The position numbers were made by a program, and so were the translations under genes. DNA of 64,000 nucleotides. Source: Actinoplanes italicus. GTDB lineage: Bacteria; Actinomycetota; Actinomycetes; Mycobacteriales; Micromonosporaceae. Each line of letters opens with the position of its first letter. The stretch's first letter is position 1. This document shows positions 24,996 through 35,126 of the stretch, piece by piece. The notes under the pieces were generated by a model. That model was not told the DNA's origin, did no database searches, and saw only the letters and a list, made by a program, of their open reading frames with translations. The stretch lies in contig NZ_PVMZ01000027.1 of the NCBI RefSeq assembly GCF_003001815.1, positions 62,001-126,000 of the forward strand, in the 5' to 3' direction.

Positions 24996-26197
24996 CCGGC
25001 GGGAACGACCGCCGCACTCAGGACCCGCTCGAAGTCCTCGAACAGCAGATCACGGTCGAACCGGTCGCGGGCCAGATCGTGCGCCGCCGACCGCGCGGAC
25101 GCACATCCCGCCTGGTCGCGGACGAAACCGGCCACCGCGGCGGCCGCGGCCGCGGTGTCGTCGGCCGGCAGGACCAGCCCGGCGCCGCTCGCCGTGATCA
25201 GATCGGCGATCCACCCGCCGTGGTTCACCGCGACCGGCCGGCCGGCGGCGAAGGCGTCGAAGACCTTGTTCGGCGAGTTGTCGCCCAGCTCGGGGACGTC
25301 GACGAACACCGACGCCGCCAGATCGCACGCCCCGAACAGCGCCACCACCTCCGCCTTGCTGACCGGACCCAGCAGGAACAGGTTCCGGTCCAGCACACCC
25401 AGCTCGGCGGCCAGCTCCCGGACCTGCGCCCGCATCCGGCCGTCACCGACGATCGCGACACGCACCTCGGGGTCGACATCGGCGAGCCGGGCCGCCATCC
25501 GTACCAGATAATCCACGCCGTTGGCCGGGCCGAGCGCCCCCGCATACAGCACGAGCGGCCGGTCCCCCAGCCACGGCGTGCGCGCGCGCAGCGCCGCACC
25601 CGCAGGGGCGGCGCCGGCGAACAGACCCCGATCGCAGCTGTTCGGCACGACGGTGACCGCGATGCCGGGGAACCGCCGCCGGATGCTCGCGGCCATGCCC
25701 GGCGACAGGGCGATGACGTGGGCCGACCTGTGGTACGCCCACGCCTCCAGCCGCCCGGCCGCCCACCGGCTGAACGGCGACCGCAGCACACCCAGCGCGA
25801 TCGGCAGCTGGGGCCACACGTCGCGCACCTCCAGCACCATCGGCACCCGCCGGCGCAGCGCCGCCCACGCGCCGGGGATCGCGACCGTCAGCGGTGTGCT
25901 GGTGGCGACAACGAGATCGTGGCGCAGACGACCGGCCTCCACCGCCGACCGGCCGACGAACCCGGCAAAAGCCAGGAGCCTGCGCCGGTACGACATCGCG
26001 TTGCTGTACGGCACGGGAAGCCAATGCACCACGATCCCGGCCTCGTTGCTGATCCTGGGCCGGACGCCGTCCGGATCACCGGTGATCATGTGCACCTCGT
26101 GACCCCGCTCGACCAGCCGCCGCGCGAACTCGTACGACCGCGTCCCGCCGGACATCGCCGGAGTCTTGAAGTACTGGTGGATGTAGGTGATCCGCAC
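24914..26197 (-). CDS. GT4-family glycosyltransferase
   Basis: A GT-B enzyme of 427 residues from the GTG at 26197, chosen because GGGAGG lies seven bases upstream and the start (RITYIHQYF) matches family N-termini. The N-terminal acceptor domain has GG.RSYEFARRLVERGHEV; the C-terminal donor domain has LYAGALGPANGVDYL and the E-x7-E-like region SPNKVFDAFAAGRPV. It resembles WbuB-type transferases that add an aminosugar to a lipid-linked acceptor. The gene overlaps the convergent Wzy-like gene by 82 bp and is the last of a four-gene leftward operon. Confidence 0.87.
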   Translation of the reverse strand: MRITYIHQYFKTPAMSGGTRSYEFARRLVERGHEVHMITGDPDGVRPRISNEAGIVVHWLPVPYSNAMSYRRRLLAFAGFVGRSAVEAGRLRHDLVVATSTPLTVAIPGAWAALRRRVPMVLEVRDVWPQLPIALGVLRSPFSRWAAGRLEAWAYHRSAHVIALSPGMAASIRRRFPGIAVTVVPNSCDRGLFAGAAPAGAALRARTPWLGDRPLVLYAGALGPANGVDYLVRMAARLADVDPEVRVAIVGDGRMRAQVRELAAELGVLDRNLFLLGPVSKAEVVALFGACDLAASVFVDVPELGDNSPNKVFDAFAAGRPVAVNHGGWIADLITASGAGLVLPADDTAAAAAAVAGFVRDQAGCASARSAAHDLARDRFDRDLLFEDFERVLSAAVVPAGHRGGVSGSRAGRTAARSRKIHISRAS

Positions 26198-26210
26198 GCT
26201 GCCACCTCCC

Positions 26211-26843
26211 CTATCTGGCCGGCACACCCTTGACGATCCGCCCGGCGTCGACGTCGCGGACCACGCAGGCGCTCGCACCCACCGTCGCTCCGTCGCCGAC
26301 CGACCGGCCCTGCAGCACCACGGCACCGGTGCCGATCAGCACCTCCCGCCCGATGTCGCAGTCACCCGACACGGCAGCGAGGGGATTGACCTGCACATGT
26401 TCGCCGAGCACCGAGTCGTGACCCACCGTCGCGTTCAGATTGAGGTGGCTGTGCCGGCCCAGCGTGACGTTCGTCGTGACCTGGGCCCCGGCACACAGGA
26501 CCACACCGTCGGACAGGTGGTTGTCCGGCCCCATCGTGGCCGCCGGGTGCACGAGGGTGGCCGCCGGCCGGCCGAACGGTTCCAGCCGGGCAGCGACCAG
26601 GGCCCGGATCCGCGGGTCGCCGATACCGATGACGTAGTGGGCGTCCAGTTGCCCCAGCGTCTCGTTCGGGCCGAGCCAGGCCGCGCCGAGCCGGTCCAGG
26701 CGGCGCAGGTTCGTCTCGGCCGGGGTGTCGTCGAGGAAGCCGGTAACCTTCCACGAGTCGCTGACGGCGTTGACGGCGGCGATGACGACGAGCATCTCCC
26801 TGCCGTAGCCGCCGCACCCGACGATGACGATCGGCTCAGGCAT
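26211..26843 (-). CDS. PglD/NeuD-type sugar O/N-acetyltransferase
   Basis: A left-handed beta-helix acyltransferase. The N-terminal Rossmann-like part has VIVGCGGYGREML, and hexapeptide repeats follow (ATLVHPAATMGPDNHLSDGVVL, HVQVNPLAAVSG, IGTGAVVLQG). The ATG at 26843 (210 aa) is preferred because GGAGG lies nine bases upstream; GTG 26849 is also possible. By homology it would N-acetylate a UDP-4-amino-sugar with acetyl-CoA. The active-site His is probably in GRHSHLNLNATVGHDS. It sits between the aminotransferase/phosphosugar-transferase genes and the glycosyltransferase. Confidence 0.85.
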   Translation of the reverse strand: MPEPIVIVGCGGYGREMLVVIAAVNAVSDSWKVTGFLDDTPAETNLRRLDRLGAAWLGPNETLGQLDAHYVIGIGDPRIRALVAARLEPFGRPAATLVHPAATMGPDNHLSDGVVLCAGAQVTTNVTLGRHSHLNLNATVGHDSVLGEHVQVNPLAAVSGDCDIGREVLIGTGAVVLQGRSVGDGATVGASACVVRDVDAGRIVKGVPAR

Positions 26844-27479
26844 CGCCACCGGCCTCCGGCCGAGCTCGCGGCGAGCCGGTGAACAGCGGCATCGTCGACT
26901 CCCCGGGCGCTGAGATCCCGTCGCGCCGCAGCAGCGTCAGCAGCGTGCGCAGCAGGATCCGCGCGTTCAGCGCCAGCGAGCGGTGATCGACGTACCAGAC
27001 GTCCATCGCCAGCCGCTCCTCCCAGGTCTGCCCGTTGCGGCCGCTCACCTGGGACAGCCCGGTGATCCCCGGCCGGACCAGGTGACGGCGCGCCTGTTCC
27101 GGGGTGTACACGTCGAGGTACTGCATGAGCAGCGGACGCGGCCCGACCAGGCTCATGTCGCCGCGCAGCACGTTCCACAGCGTCGGCAACTCGTCCAGGC
27201 TCCAGGCACGCAGTGCCCGGCCCAGACCGGTGAGCCGTTGCGCGTCGGTCACGAGGCCACCCCTCTCGTCCACGTCCCGCATCGTGCGGAACTTGATCAG
27301 GGTGAACGGCCGCCCGTTCAGGCCGGGCCGCTGCTGACGGAACAACACCGGCCGGCCCAGCCCGGCCCCGACCGCCACGGCGACCCCGGCGATCAACGGC
27401 GAACCGGCGGCCAGTGCCCCACCGGCGACGACGACGTCGATCGCCCGCTGCACCACATCGGTGACCCGCGCCGACCGCC

Positions 27480-27483
<4 letters not shown>
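26836..27483 (-). CDS. PglC/WcaJ-type undecaprenyl-phosphate sugar-1-phosphate transferase
   Basis: A 215-aa monotopic phosphoglycosyl transferase, the small (PglC-like) form. It has an N-terminal re-entrant helix (about 12-42), the FRTMRD motif, the catalytic Asp-Glu pair in SLDELPTLWNVLRGDMSLVGPRP, and PGITGLSQVSGRN. It would load the first sugar phosphate onto undecaprenyl phosphate. GTG 27483 overlaps the stop of the aminotransferase gene (GTGA), and its end overlaps the acetyltransferase start. Confidence 0.92.
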
Positions 27484-28622
<1,139 letters not shown>

Positions 28623-28805
28623 CCCCCACCACCCATCCGGGACCGGCGCCGAGGGGGGATTGATCGGCAAGACCTTTCGCCCGCCATGCTAGCCCGCGCC
28701 GGTTGCCGCGGAGGCAACTCCGGCAACCGCATGACGAGCACTCGAGCCGGAGGTTGAGCCACCAGGGCGCGGGTAGTCACCGCCAGATCGACCGAGAGGA
28801 CTGCA

Positions 28806-30602
28806 ATGACCGAGCGGACAGTTTCGGATCTGGTGGTGGAACGGATCCTCGCCTGGGGAACCGACCGCGTCTTCGGGTACTCCGGTGACGGCATCGACGG
28901 CGTGATGGGCGCGCTGCGCCGATCCGGTGAGCCCGCGTTCGTGCAGGCCCGGCACGAGGAGGCGGCGGCGTTCATGGCGGTCGGGCACGCCAAGTACACC
29001 GGCCGCGCCGGTGTCTGCCTGTCGACCCAGGGCCCCGGCGCGGTGCACCTGCTCAACGGTCTCTACGACGCGAAACTGGACTCCCAGCCGGTCGTCGCGA
29101 TCGTCGGACAGCAGATGACCACCGTGCTGGGCAGTGCCTATCAACAGGAGATCGATCTGGTACGGCTGTTCGCCGACGTCTGCGCCCAGTTCGTGCAGGC
29201 CGCGTACACCCCCGAGCAGGTGCCCATGCTGCTCGACCGCGCCTTCCGGACCGCCCTGGCGACCCGCAGCCCCACCTGCGTGATCCTGCCGCACGACGTG
29301 CAGTCGGCGCCCGCTCCCGACCCGGCCGAGCAGAAGCACGGCGTGCTGGTGACCAGCCCCGGACTGCGTCCCGCCCGGCTCGTGCCGCGCCCCGAGGACC
29401 TGCGCGAGGCCGCCGGCGTCCTGACCGCCGGCGAGCGCGTGGCCATCATGGTCGGGCAGGGCGCCTACGGGGCCCGGCAGGAGATCCGTGATTTGGCCGA
29501 ACGCCTCGGCGCGGGCATCACCGCGTCCCTGCTCGGCAAGCCGGTGCTCGACGAGACACTCCCCCGCCACACCGGCGTCATGGGCCACCTGGGCACGACG
29601 GCCAGCGAGGAGTTGATGCGCGACTGCGACACCCTGCTGCTGGTCGGCACGAACGACCCGTGGACCGAGTTCTATCCGAAACCCGGACAGGCGCGGGCCG
29701 TGCAGATCGACATCGACGGCAGGCGTCTGGGCGTACGTTATCCGGTGGAAGTGCCGCTGCTCGGTGATGCCGCCGAAACGCTGCGGGAGCTGCTGGAACT
29801 CATCCCGGACCGGCCGGGCACCGCGTGGAGCGGGCAGGTCGAGGACTCGGTCCGGCGCTGGCACGGCATCGCGGAGGCCCGCGCGGCCGCGCCCGCCGAG
29901 CCGCTCAACCCCCAGCACGTGGTCCGGTCCCTGAACGGCCGGCTGCCCGGCGACGCGCAGGTCGCCGTCGACGTCGGCTCGGTCGTCTACTGGTACGCCC
30001 GGCACCTGCGCCTGCCGTCCGGAGTCCCCGCCCATCTGTCCAGCACCCTGGCGTCGATGGGGTGCGGGCTGCCGTACGGGCTGGCCGCGAAACTCGCCGC
30101 ACCGCGGCGTCCGGTCGTGGTGCTCACCGGCGACGGTGCCATGCAGATGACCGGCCTGGCGGAACTCGTCACGGTGGCGGCCCGCTGGCGCGACTGGGCC
30201 GACCCGAGGTTCGTGATCTGCGTGCTCAACAACCGCGACCTCGCCGAAGTCAGCTGGGAGCAGCGAGAGTCCGAGGGCGAGCCGCGGTTCGCGACGTCGC
30301 AGGATCTGCCCGACGTGCCGTACGCCCGGTATGCCGAACTTCTGGGTCTGCAGGGAATGCGCGTCACGGATCCGGACGAGATGGCGAAGGCGTGGGAAAC
30401 GGCGCTGGCCGCCGACCGGCCGGTCCTGATCGAGGCGCTGACCGACCCGGCGATCCCGCTGCTGCCGCCCGGCCGCCCGTACGAGCAGGTGAAGGGCATG
30501 TACGAGGGCCTGGCCGCCGAACCCGGCGACCTGGCCCGCCGAGCCGAGGCCCACCTGCGCCGCGAACGAGCCGACGAGGGCTACGACGACCCGGGGCTAT
30601 GA
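28806..30602 (+). CDS. Thiamine-diphosphate-dependent enzyme (pyruvate oxidase / acetolactate synthase family)
   Basis: A 598-aa three-domain ThDP enzyme. The N-terminal Pyr domain has the activating glutamate in ARHEEAAAFMA and the STQGPGAVH loop; the middle domain binds a nucleotide or FAD-like ligand; the C-terminal PP domain has the metal-ThDP motif GDGAMQMTG...VLNNRD. The overall pattern is closest to pyruvate-oxidase-like proteins; substrate not determined. A GAGAGG ribosome site precedes the ATG. Its stop overlaps the convergent kinase gene by six bases. Confidence 0.88.
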   Translation: MTERTVSDLVVERILAWGTDRVFGYSGDGIDGVMGALRRSGEPAFVQARHEEAAAFMAVGHAKYTGRAGVCLSTQGPGAVHLLNGLYDAKLDSQPVVAIVGQQMTTVLGSAYQQEIDLVRLFADVCAQFVQAAYTPEQVPMLLDRAFRTALATRSPTCVILPHDVQSAPAPDPAEQKHGVLVTSPGLRPARLVPRPEDLREAAGVLTAGERVAIMVGQGAYGARQEIRDLAERLGAGITASLLGKPVLDETLPRHTGVMGHLGTTASEELMRDCDTLLLVGTNDPWTEFYPKPGQARAVQIDIDGRRLGVRYPVEVPLLGDAAETLRELLELIPDRPGTAWSGQVEDSVRRWHGIAEARAAAPAEPLNPQHVVRSLNGRLPGDAQVAVDVGSVVYWYARHLRLPSGVPAHLSSTLASMGCGLPYGLAAKLAAPRRPVVVLTGDGAMQMTGLAELVTVAARWRDWADPRFVICVLNNRDLAEVSWEQRESEGEPRFATSQDLPDVPYARYAELLGLQGMRVTDPDEMAKAWETALAADRPVLIEALTDPAIPLLPPGRPYEQVKGMYEGLAAEPGDLARRAEAHLRRERADEGYDDPGL

Positions 30603-32138
30603 CGCCACGAGGGCCCGGTCGCTCACATCCGGTGCCTCCGGGGTGAGGCGGCGGATGTGCTTGGCGATGGTGAAGGCGAACGTGGTGCCGTCGGTCCGGG
30701 TGGTGTCGACGCTGATGGCGCCGCCGTGGTGCTCGACGACACGCTTGCAGATGGCCAGGCCGATGCCGGTGCCGGAGTACTTCTCGCGCGGATGCAGCCG
30801 CTGGAAGATGACGAAGATCTTGTCGGCGAACTCGGCGTCGACACCGATGCCGTTGTCGCTGACGGTGAAGCTCCACTCGTCTGCCACGGAGGCGGCGCTG
30901 ATCGTCACGTGCGGCGGCCGGTCGGGGTGCCGGAACTTGAGGGCGTTGCCGATCAGGTTCTGCCACAGCATCGCCAGCAGGGTGGCGTCGCCCTGCACGG
31001 TCGGCAGGTCGGGCCGGTCGATGCGGGCGCCGGTCTCCTCGATCGTGGCGGCGAGCGTCTGTTCGACCTGGTCCACAAGGCTGCCGAGGTCGACCGGCTT
31101 GCTGCTGTCGTAGACGCGGCCGATCCGGGAGAACGTCAGCAGGTCGGTGATCAGACGCTGCATGCGGGTGGCGCCGTCGACGGCGAAGGCGATGTACTGC
31201 TGGGCGCGGTCGTCGAGGGAGCCGGCGTAGCGGCGCTGGAGCATCTGGCAGAACGACGCCACCTTGCGCAGTGGTTCCTGCAGGTCGTGGGAGGCGACAT
31301 AGGCGAACTGCTCGAGGTCGGCGTTGGAGCGGGCCAGCGCGTCACGGGTCTCGCTCGCGGCGACCAGAGCCTGCACGAGCCGTTCCCGCATGGCGTCCAC
31401 GTCGTGGCCGAGGGCGGCGATGTCGCTCGGTCCGTGCGGGGACAGGCGGTGGCCGAAGTCGCCGGCGGCGACGGTCCGGACCGCGGCGCTGAGCCGTGTC
31501 AGCGGGCGCAGCACGATCAGACGCAGCAGGACCGCGATCGCGGCGACGGCCGCGAGCAGCAGGGCGGCGAGGCCGAGGAAGACGATGTTGCGGACCTGCC
31601 GGGAGTCGTCGAGCGCCTGCCGGCCCCGCGTGCGCTCGTCGAGCAGCGCCGCGTCGAAATCGGTCAGCTGTGCCCGTACCGCCGCGAAAGCGTCCGAAGG
31701 TTGAGAAACGGCCGGGGAGATCTGCCGGGCGGCGATCAACGGCTCGGCGGAGTCACGCCGCCACTGTGCCGCGAGCCGTTCCAGTTCGTCGAGCTCCGCC
31801 AGCAGCCCGGCCTCGTCGGCGAGCAACTCGTGCAGCCGCGCGGTGGCCGCCAGTTCGCCGGTGATGCCGGTGCGATACGGCTCGAGCAGCTCCGGCCGCC
31901 CGCTGACCGCGAAGGCGCGCAGGCCCGAGACCTGATCGCCGAGAGCGCCGTCCAGCTGCACGACCGTGGTCCTCGCCGGGGAGATGTGATCGTTGAGGCG
32001 ATTCGACACCGCGGTGGTGTCGGCCAGGACCTGCGTCCCCAGTCCGGCGCCGGCCAGGATCAGCACGACCATGCCGGCCAGGACGCAGCCGAACCACGTC
32101 TGACTCGTCCACCGCCGGGTGAGGTTGCTCGATGTCAC
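30597..32138 (-). CDS. Orphan sensor histidine kinase (CHASE3-HAMP-HisKA)
   Basis: A 513-aa kinase from GTG 32138. A transmembrane helix (about 15-38) and an extracytoplasmic helical CHASE3-like domain (about 40-185) are followed by a second helix (about 188-210) and HAMP. The HisKA helix has phospho-acceptor His in YVASHDLQEPLRKV, and HATPase_c follows with NLIGNALKFRHPD, DNGIGVDAEFADKIF and GTGIGLAICKRVVEHHGG. This is the bacteriophytochrome/CHASE3-type kinase common in Actinoplanes. No response regulator is adjacent; the single receiver-domain protein at 41441 is the nearest candidate partner of this type. Confidence 0.9.
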   Translation of the reverse strand: MTSSNLTRRWTSQTWFGCVLAGMVVLILAGAGLGTQVLADTTAVSNRLNDHISPARTTVVQLDGALGDQVSGLRAFAVSGRPELLEPYRTGITGELAATARLHELLADEAGLLAELDELERLAAQWRRDSAEPLIAARQISPAVSQPSDAFAAVRAQLTDFDAALLDERTRGRQALDDSRQVRNIVFLGLAALLLAAVAAIAVLLRLIVLRPLTRLSAAVRTVAAGDFGHRLSPHGPSDIAALGHDVDAMRERLVQALVAASETRDALARSNADLEQFAYVASHDLQEPLRKVASFCQMLQRRYAGSLDDRAQQYIAFAVDGATRMQRLITDLLTFSRIGRVYDSSKPVDLGSLVDQVEQTLAATIEETGARIDRPDLPTVQGDATLLAMLWQNLIGNALKFRHPDRPPHVTISAASVADEWSFTVSDNGIGVDAEFADKIFVIFQRLHPREKYSGTGIGLAICKRVVEHHGGAISVDTTRTDGTTFAFTIAKHIRRLTPEAPDVSDRALVAS

Positions 32139-32239
32139 AGGGGCACCGTACGCGATCGGTCAGACAGATTCGCTTCACCGTTCACGCCGCGGTTCCGGCG
32201 GCTTGACCCTCGACCTGGTCGAGCGTTCACGATCAGCGC

Positions 32240-32382
32240 CGCGATGGAACAGATTCGCAAGGCCCAGGAGATCTTTGACCAAGGTCTACACCGCGATCCT
32301 CGTCCTGCATCTCGTCGACCAGGGCGAGGTCGCTCTCGACGCACGACGTCCTCGCCGAGTGAGCTACCGGTCGGCATACTGA
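32240..32382 (+). pseudogene. Fragment of a beta-lactamase-like serine hydrolase
   Basis: The plus-strand frame ending at 32382 contains SLTKVYTAILVLHLVDQGEVALDA, which is the active-site helix region of class C beta-lactamase/esterase-family proteins, including the SxxK tetrad SLTK. Nothing before or after matches the rest of the fold, so only this piece of about 35 residues survives. It lies immediately upstream of the next gene. Confidence 0.6.
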
Positions 32383-32387
32383 CCGCC

Positions 32388-33695
32388 GTGGATGACGAAT
32401 GGCGGCTCGGGCCGACCGGGTACGGGCACGGGTTCACGCACGAGCTGGTCTTCGTCGAGGAGGTCGCCGGCGAACGCGAGGACCTGGTCGCCGGGATCGT
32501 CGAGTTCCTGCGCACGGTGCGGGGTGTGACCGCGGTCGAGCACGCCGACCGCGAGGCCGTGCTGATCACGGCCGAGGGCGTACCGGCCGGTCGGCTGTCG
32601 GCGCTCGTACGCCGCCGGTGGGAGAAGGCCAGGAAGCAGCGGCCGGCGTGGATGGCCGCGATGGACCGCGCGGCCCGGACGGTGTGGGAGCTCACCGGCT
32701 TCGAACGCGACGGCTGGCAGCTGACCCGGGTCGTCGACGACGGGCTGAGCCACCTCATCACGCTCGACCACGGGTTCGGCCGCGAACCCGGCGAGCATTC
32801 CGTCACGATCACGGCGTACGTCCGGCTGGCGCTCCCCGATCGTCATCACCACGAGGTCCTGCGTCACGTCGGTGACCTGGGCGACGCCGGGCAGCTCCGC
32901 GAGGCCGTCACCGGCCGGGTGCTGCCCGCTCTTGAACCGCTGACGTCGGTGGACGCGCTGCTGGATCGGTGGGGAACCCGGAAGCTGCCGGAGATCCAGT
33001 TGCGCGGCCGTGTCCTGGTGTCGCTGGGGCGTCTCGACGAGGCCCGCGACGTGTATCAGATCGAGTTCGACCGGACCCAGCCGCGCCATCGCCCGTACCT
33101 GCTGCGGAGTCTCGCCGACCTGGGGGTGCCGCCGCTGACCACGGCAGCGGATCCGCGGCTGAGCGTCGGTGAGGCGGCGACGCTGGCCGCGTGGCACACC
33201 AGCACGCTGCCGCTGACCGACCGGTTGCGGCAGCTCAGCGGCCTGCGCCTGGACGGGACGCGGGGATCGCTCGACGAACTCTGGGCGTGGCTGCGCGATG
33301 CGCGCGAGCAGCTCCGGGCCGCGTTCGCCGACACGCGACCGGCGCTCCCGATGTCGTCCTACGGCGTCCTCGCCGGTGGCACCAACGCGGCCGCCGCTCC
33401 CCGCGATCCGTGGTACCGGGTTACGGTCGAGCTCGTCACCGCGTACATCGGTGAGGTCGTCATCGCCCAGGCCCCCGGAACCGTGTGGGCACTCGGCGAC
33501 GGCGGCGAGCTGGCGCTGGTCCGCCGTTCCGGAACCGGCCTGCCGTGGCGGGTGCTGGCCATCGTCCACGAGGTGTTCGGCGTGCCGGCCGACGAGTTCG
33601 ACCCGCACGAGCTGCGCCGACTCGCCGACGACATGCTCCGCTGGCTGAACGCGGACTCCGCCCCCCAGGTCTGGATCACTCACTCCGGCGCCTGA
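32388..33695 (+). CDS. Hypothetical protein of 435 residues
   Basis: The frame is open further upstream, but the coding pattern begins at the GTG at 32388 (VDDEWRLGPTGYGHG). No transmembrane segment or signal peptide is visible. The middle part contains tetratricopeptide-like helices (LRGRVLVSLGRLDEARDVYQIEF), and the C-terminal part ends in a mixed alpha/beta region (VLAIVHEVFGVPADEFDPHELRRLADDMLRWL). I do not recognise the family. Confidence 0.7.
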   Translation: MDDEWRLGPTGYGHGFTHELVFVEEVAGEREDLVAGIVEFLRTVRGVTAVEHADREAVLITAEGVPAGRLSALVRRRWEKARKQRPAWMAAMDRAARTVWELTGFERDGWQLTRVVDDGLSHLITLDHGFGREPGEHSVTITAYVRLALPDRHHHEVLRHVGDLGDAGQLREAVTGRVLPALEPLTSVDALLDRWGTRKLPEIQLRGRVLVSLGRLDEARDVYQIEFDRTQPRHRPYLLRSLADLGVPPLTTAADPRLSVGEAATLAAWHTSTLPLTDRLRQLSGLRLDGTRGSLDELWAWLRDAREQLRAAFADTRPALPMSSYGVLAGGTNAAAAPRDPWYRVTVELVTAYIGEVVIAQAPGTVWALGDGGELALVRRSGTGLPWRVLAIVHEVFGVPADEFDPHELRRLADDMLRWLNADSAPQVWITHSGA

Positions 33696-33710
33696 CCCGG
33701 CGTGCACAAC

Positions 33711-33730
33711 ACATGCTACTGTGCGCATGT
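33711..33730. promoter_or_regulatory. Candidate metalloregulator operator
   Basis: An inverted repeat ACATGC (33711-33716) / GCATGT (33725-33730) with an 8-bp spacer lies 35 bp before the start of the metal exporter, and overlaps a possible -10 (TACTGT 33717-33722). ArsR/SmtB-type repressors bind sites of this kind in front of CDF and P-type exporter genes in actinobacteria. No such regulator gene is present nearby. Confidence 0.35.
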
Positions 33731-33764
33731 ATGCATGGGATGGCCGACGGGGAGAGAACAGCCG

Positions 33765-34688
33765 ATGGGACACGGACACAGCCACGACCACGGCCCCGCC
33801 ACGGCGACCGGGCGGCACCGCGGCGTGCTCATCGGCACCCTGGCGATCTCGGTGGCCATCTTCCTGATCGAGGTGGCCGGCGCCCTGATCACCGGCAGCC
33901 TCGCCCTGCTCGCCGACGCCGGGCACGTTCTCGCCGACGCGGGCGGCGTCGCGCTCGCCCTGGGCGCCACCCTGCTGGCCGCCCGGCCCGCGTCCGGCCG
34001 GCACACCTTCGGCTGGGCCCGCGCGGAGATCCTGGCCGCCGCCGTCAACGGCCTGATCCTGTCCGGCATGGGCGTCTACGTCTTCGTCGAGGGCATCCGG
34101 CGGCTGTTCGAACCCGCCCACGTCGACGCCGGCGGGATGGCCGTGTTCGGTGTGATCGGCCTGGTCGGCAACCTGATCGGTGTGGCGCTGCTCTACCGGG
34201 CCCGCGAGGCCAGCCTCAACATGCGCGGCGCGTTCCTGGAGGTCGCCACCGACGCCGTCACGTCGGTGGGCGTCCTGGCCGCCGCCGCGGTGATCGCGCT
34301 GACCGGTTACACCCGCGCCGACGCGATCGTGTCGATCCTGATCGGCCTGGTCATCGCCCCGCGCGCGGTCCGGCTGCTGCGTGAGGCGGTCAACGTCCTG
34401 CTCGAAGCCGCCCCCGAGGACGTCGACCTCGAGAACGTGCGGCGGCACATCACCGGCCTCGACCACGTGTCCGGGGTCCACGACCTACACGTCTACACCG
34501 TCACCTCGGGCCTGCCGGTGCTGACCGCGCACGTCGTGGTCGACGACTCCTGCTTCCACGACGGGCACGCGCCGCAGCTGCTCGACGCCCTCCAGGCGTG
34601 CCTGGCCGGGCACTTCGACGTCGAGCACTCCACGTTCCAGCTGGAGCCGGCCGGCCACGCGGGGCACGAGCACGCCACTCACGGCTAG
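33765..34688 (+). CDS. Cation diffusion facilitator (CDF) metal exporter
   Basis: A 307-aa CDF transporter from the ATG at 33765 (MGHGHSHDHG), with GGGGAGAG upstream. A His-rich N-terminus is followed by six transmembrane helices. Metal-site residues of the family appear in SLALLADAGHVLADAGG (HxxxD) and in the second site region GAFLEVATDAVTSVG (the usual HxxxD here is E-x3-D). A cytoplasmic C-terminal domain ends with His-rich residues (GHAGHEHATHG). Zn2+/Cd2+/Co2+ export in exchange for protons is the likely role. Confidence 0.9.
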   Translation: MGHGHSHDHGPATATGRHRGVLIGTLAISVAIFLIEVAGALITGSLALLADAGHVLADAGGVALALGATLLAARPASGRHTFGWARAEILAAAVNGLILSGMGVYVFVEGIRRLFEPAHVDAGGMAVFGVIGLVGNLIGVALLYRAREASLNMRGAFLEVATDAVTSVGVLAAAAVIALTGYTRADAIVSILIGLVIAPRAVRLLREAVNVLLEAAPEDVDLENVRRHITGLDHVSGVHDLHVYTVTSGLPVLTAHVVVDDSCFHDGHAPQLLDALQACLAGHFDVEHSTFQLEPAGHAGHEHATHG

Positions 34689-35126
34689 GTTCCGCCGGCG
34701 CCGTCGTTCGTGATCATGCTGGACCCGGAGGCTGTGATGGCCGGTCGTGCGATCGCCGGGTGCGCTGCCGACGCTGCCGGCTTACCGGGTGTCGTCGGGC
34801 TTTCCTGCGCCGTCGGGCCTTCCGCGCCGTTGGGCGCACGCGGGCGCTTTCCATGTGCGTGTGACGTCGTGGCGGCGACTGTTCAGTCGTGGGCGGCGAC
34901 GGCGGGAGCACACGCTGCGGATCCGTGGACGCGCATGGTCGTCCTGGCGACGATCGGAGCAAACGGTGCCGCTGTGTGTGAGCCGGTCGCTGCGAGTGCG
35001 ACGGCCGCAAGCACCGCTGGCCGCTGCATGTGCGCTCGCCGCTGCCGTGTCAGCAGGCAATCGGCCCATGATCTTGACTGAACTCTCGCGCCATGCCGGG
35101 ACCGCACCGGGATTAAACTGCTGCGC
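34689..35126. other. Gap of 438 bp without a supported gene
   Basis: Three reading frames stay open for long parts of this stretch, but their translations (Arg/Ser/Ala-rich, no domain) look like chance frames of GC-rich DNA. At its right end TAAACT (35114-35119) is placed as a -10 box for leaderless transcription of the gene starting at 35127. Confidence 0.4.

Noticed and set aside
28689..30554. A 621-codon frame opposite the ThDP enzyme
   Set aside because: No domain and biased composition; the plus strand has the complete ThDP enzyme with its motifs.
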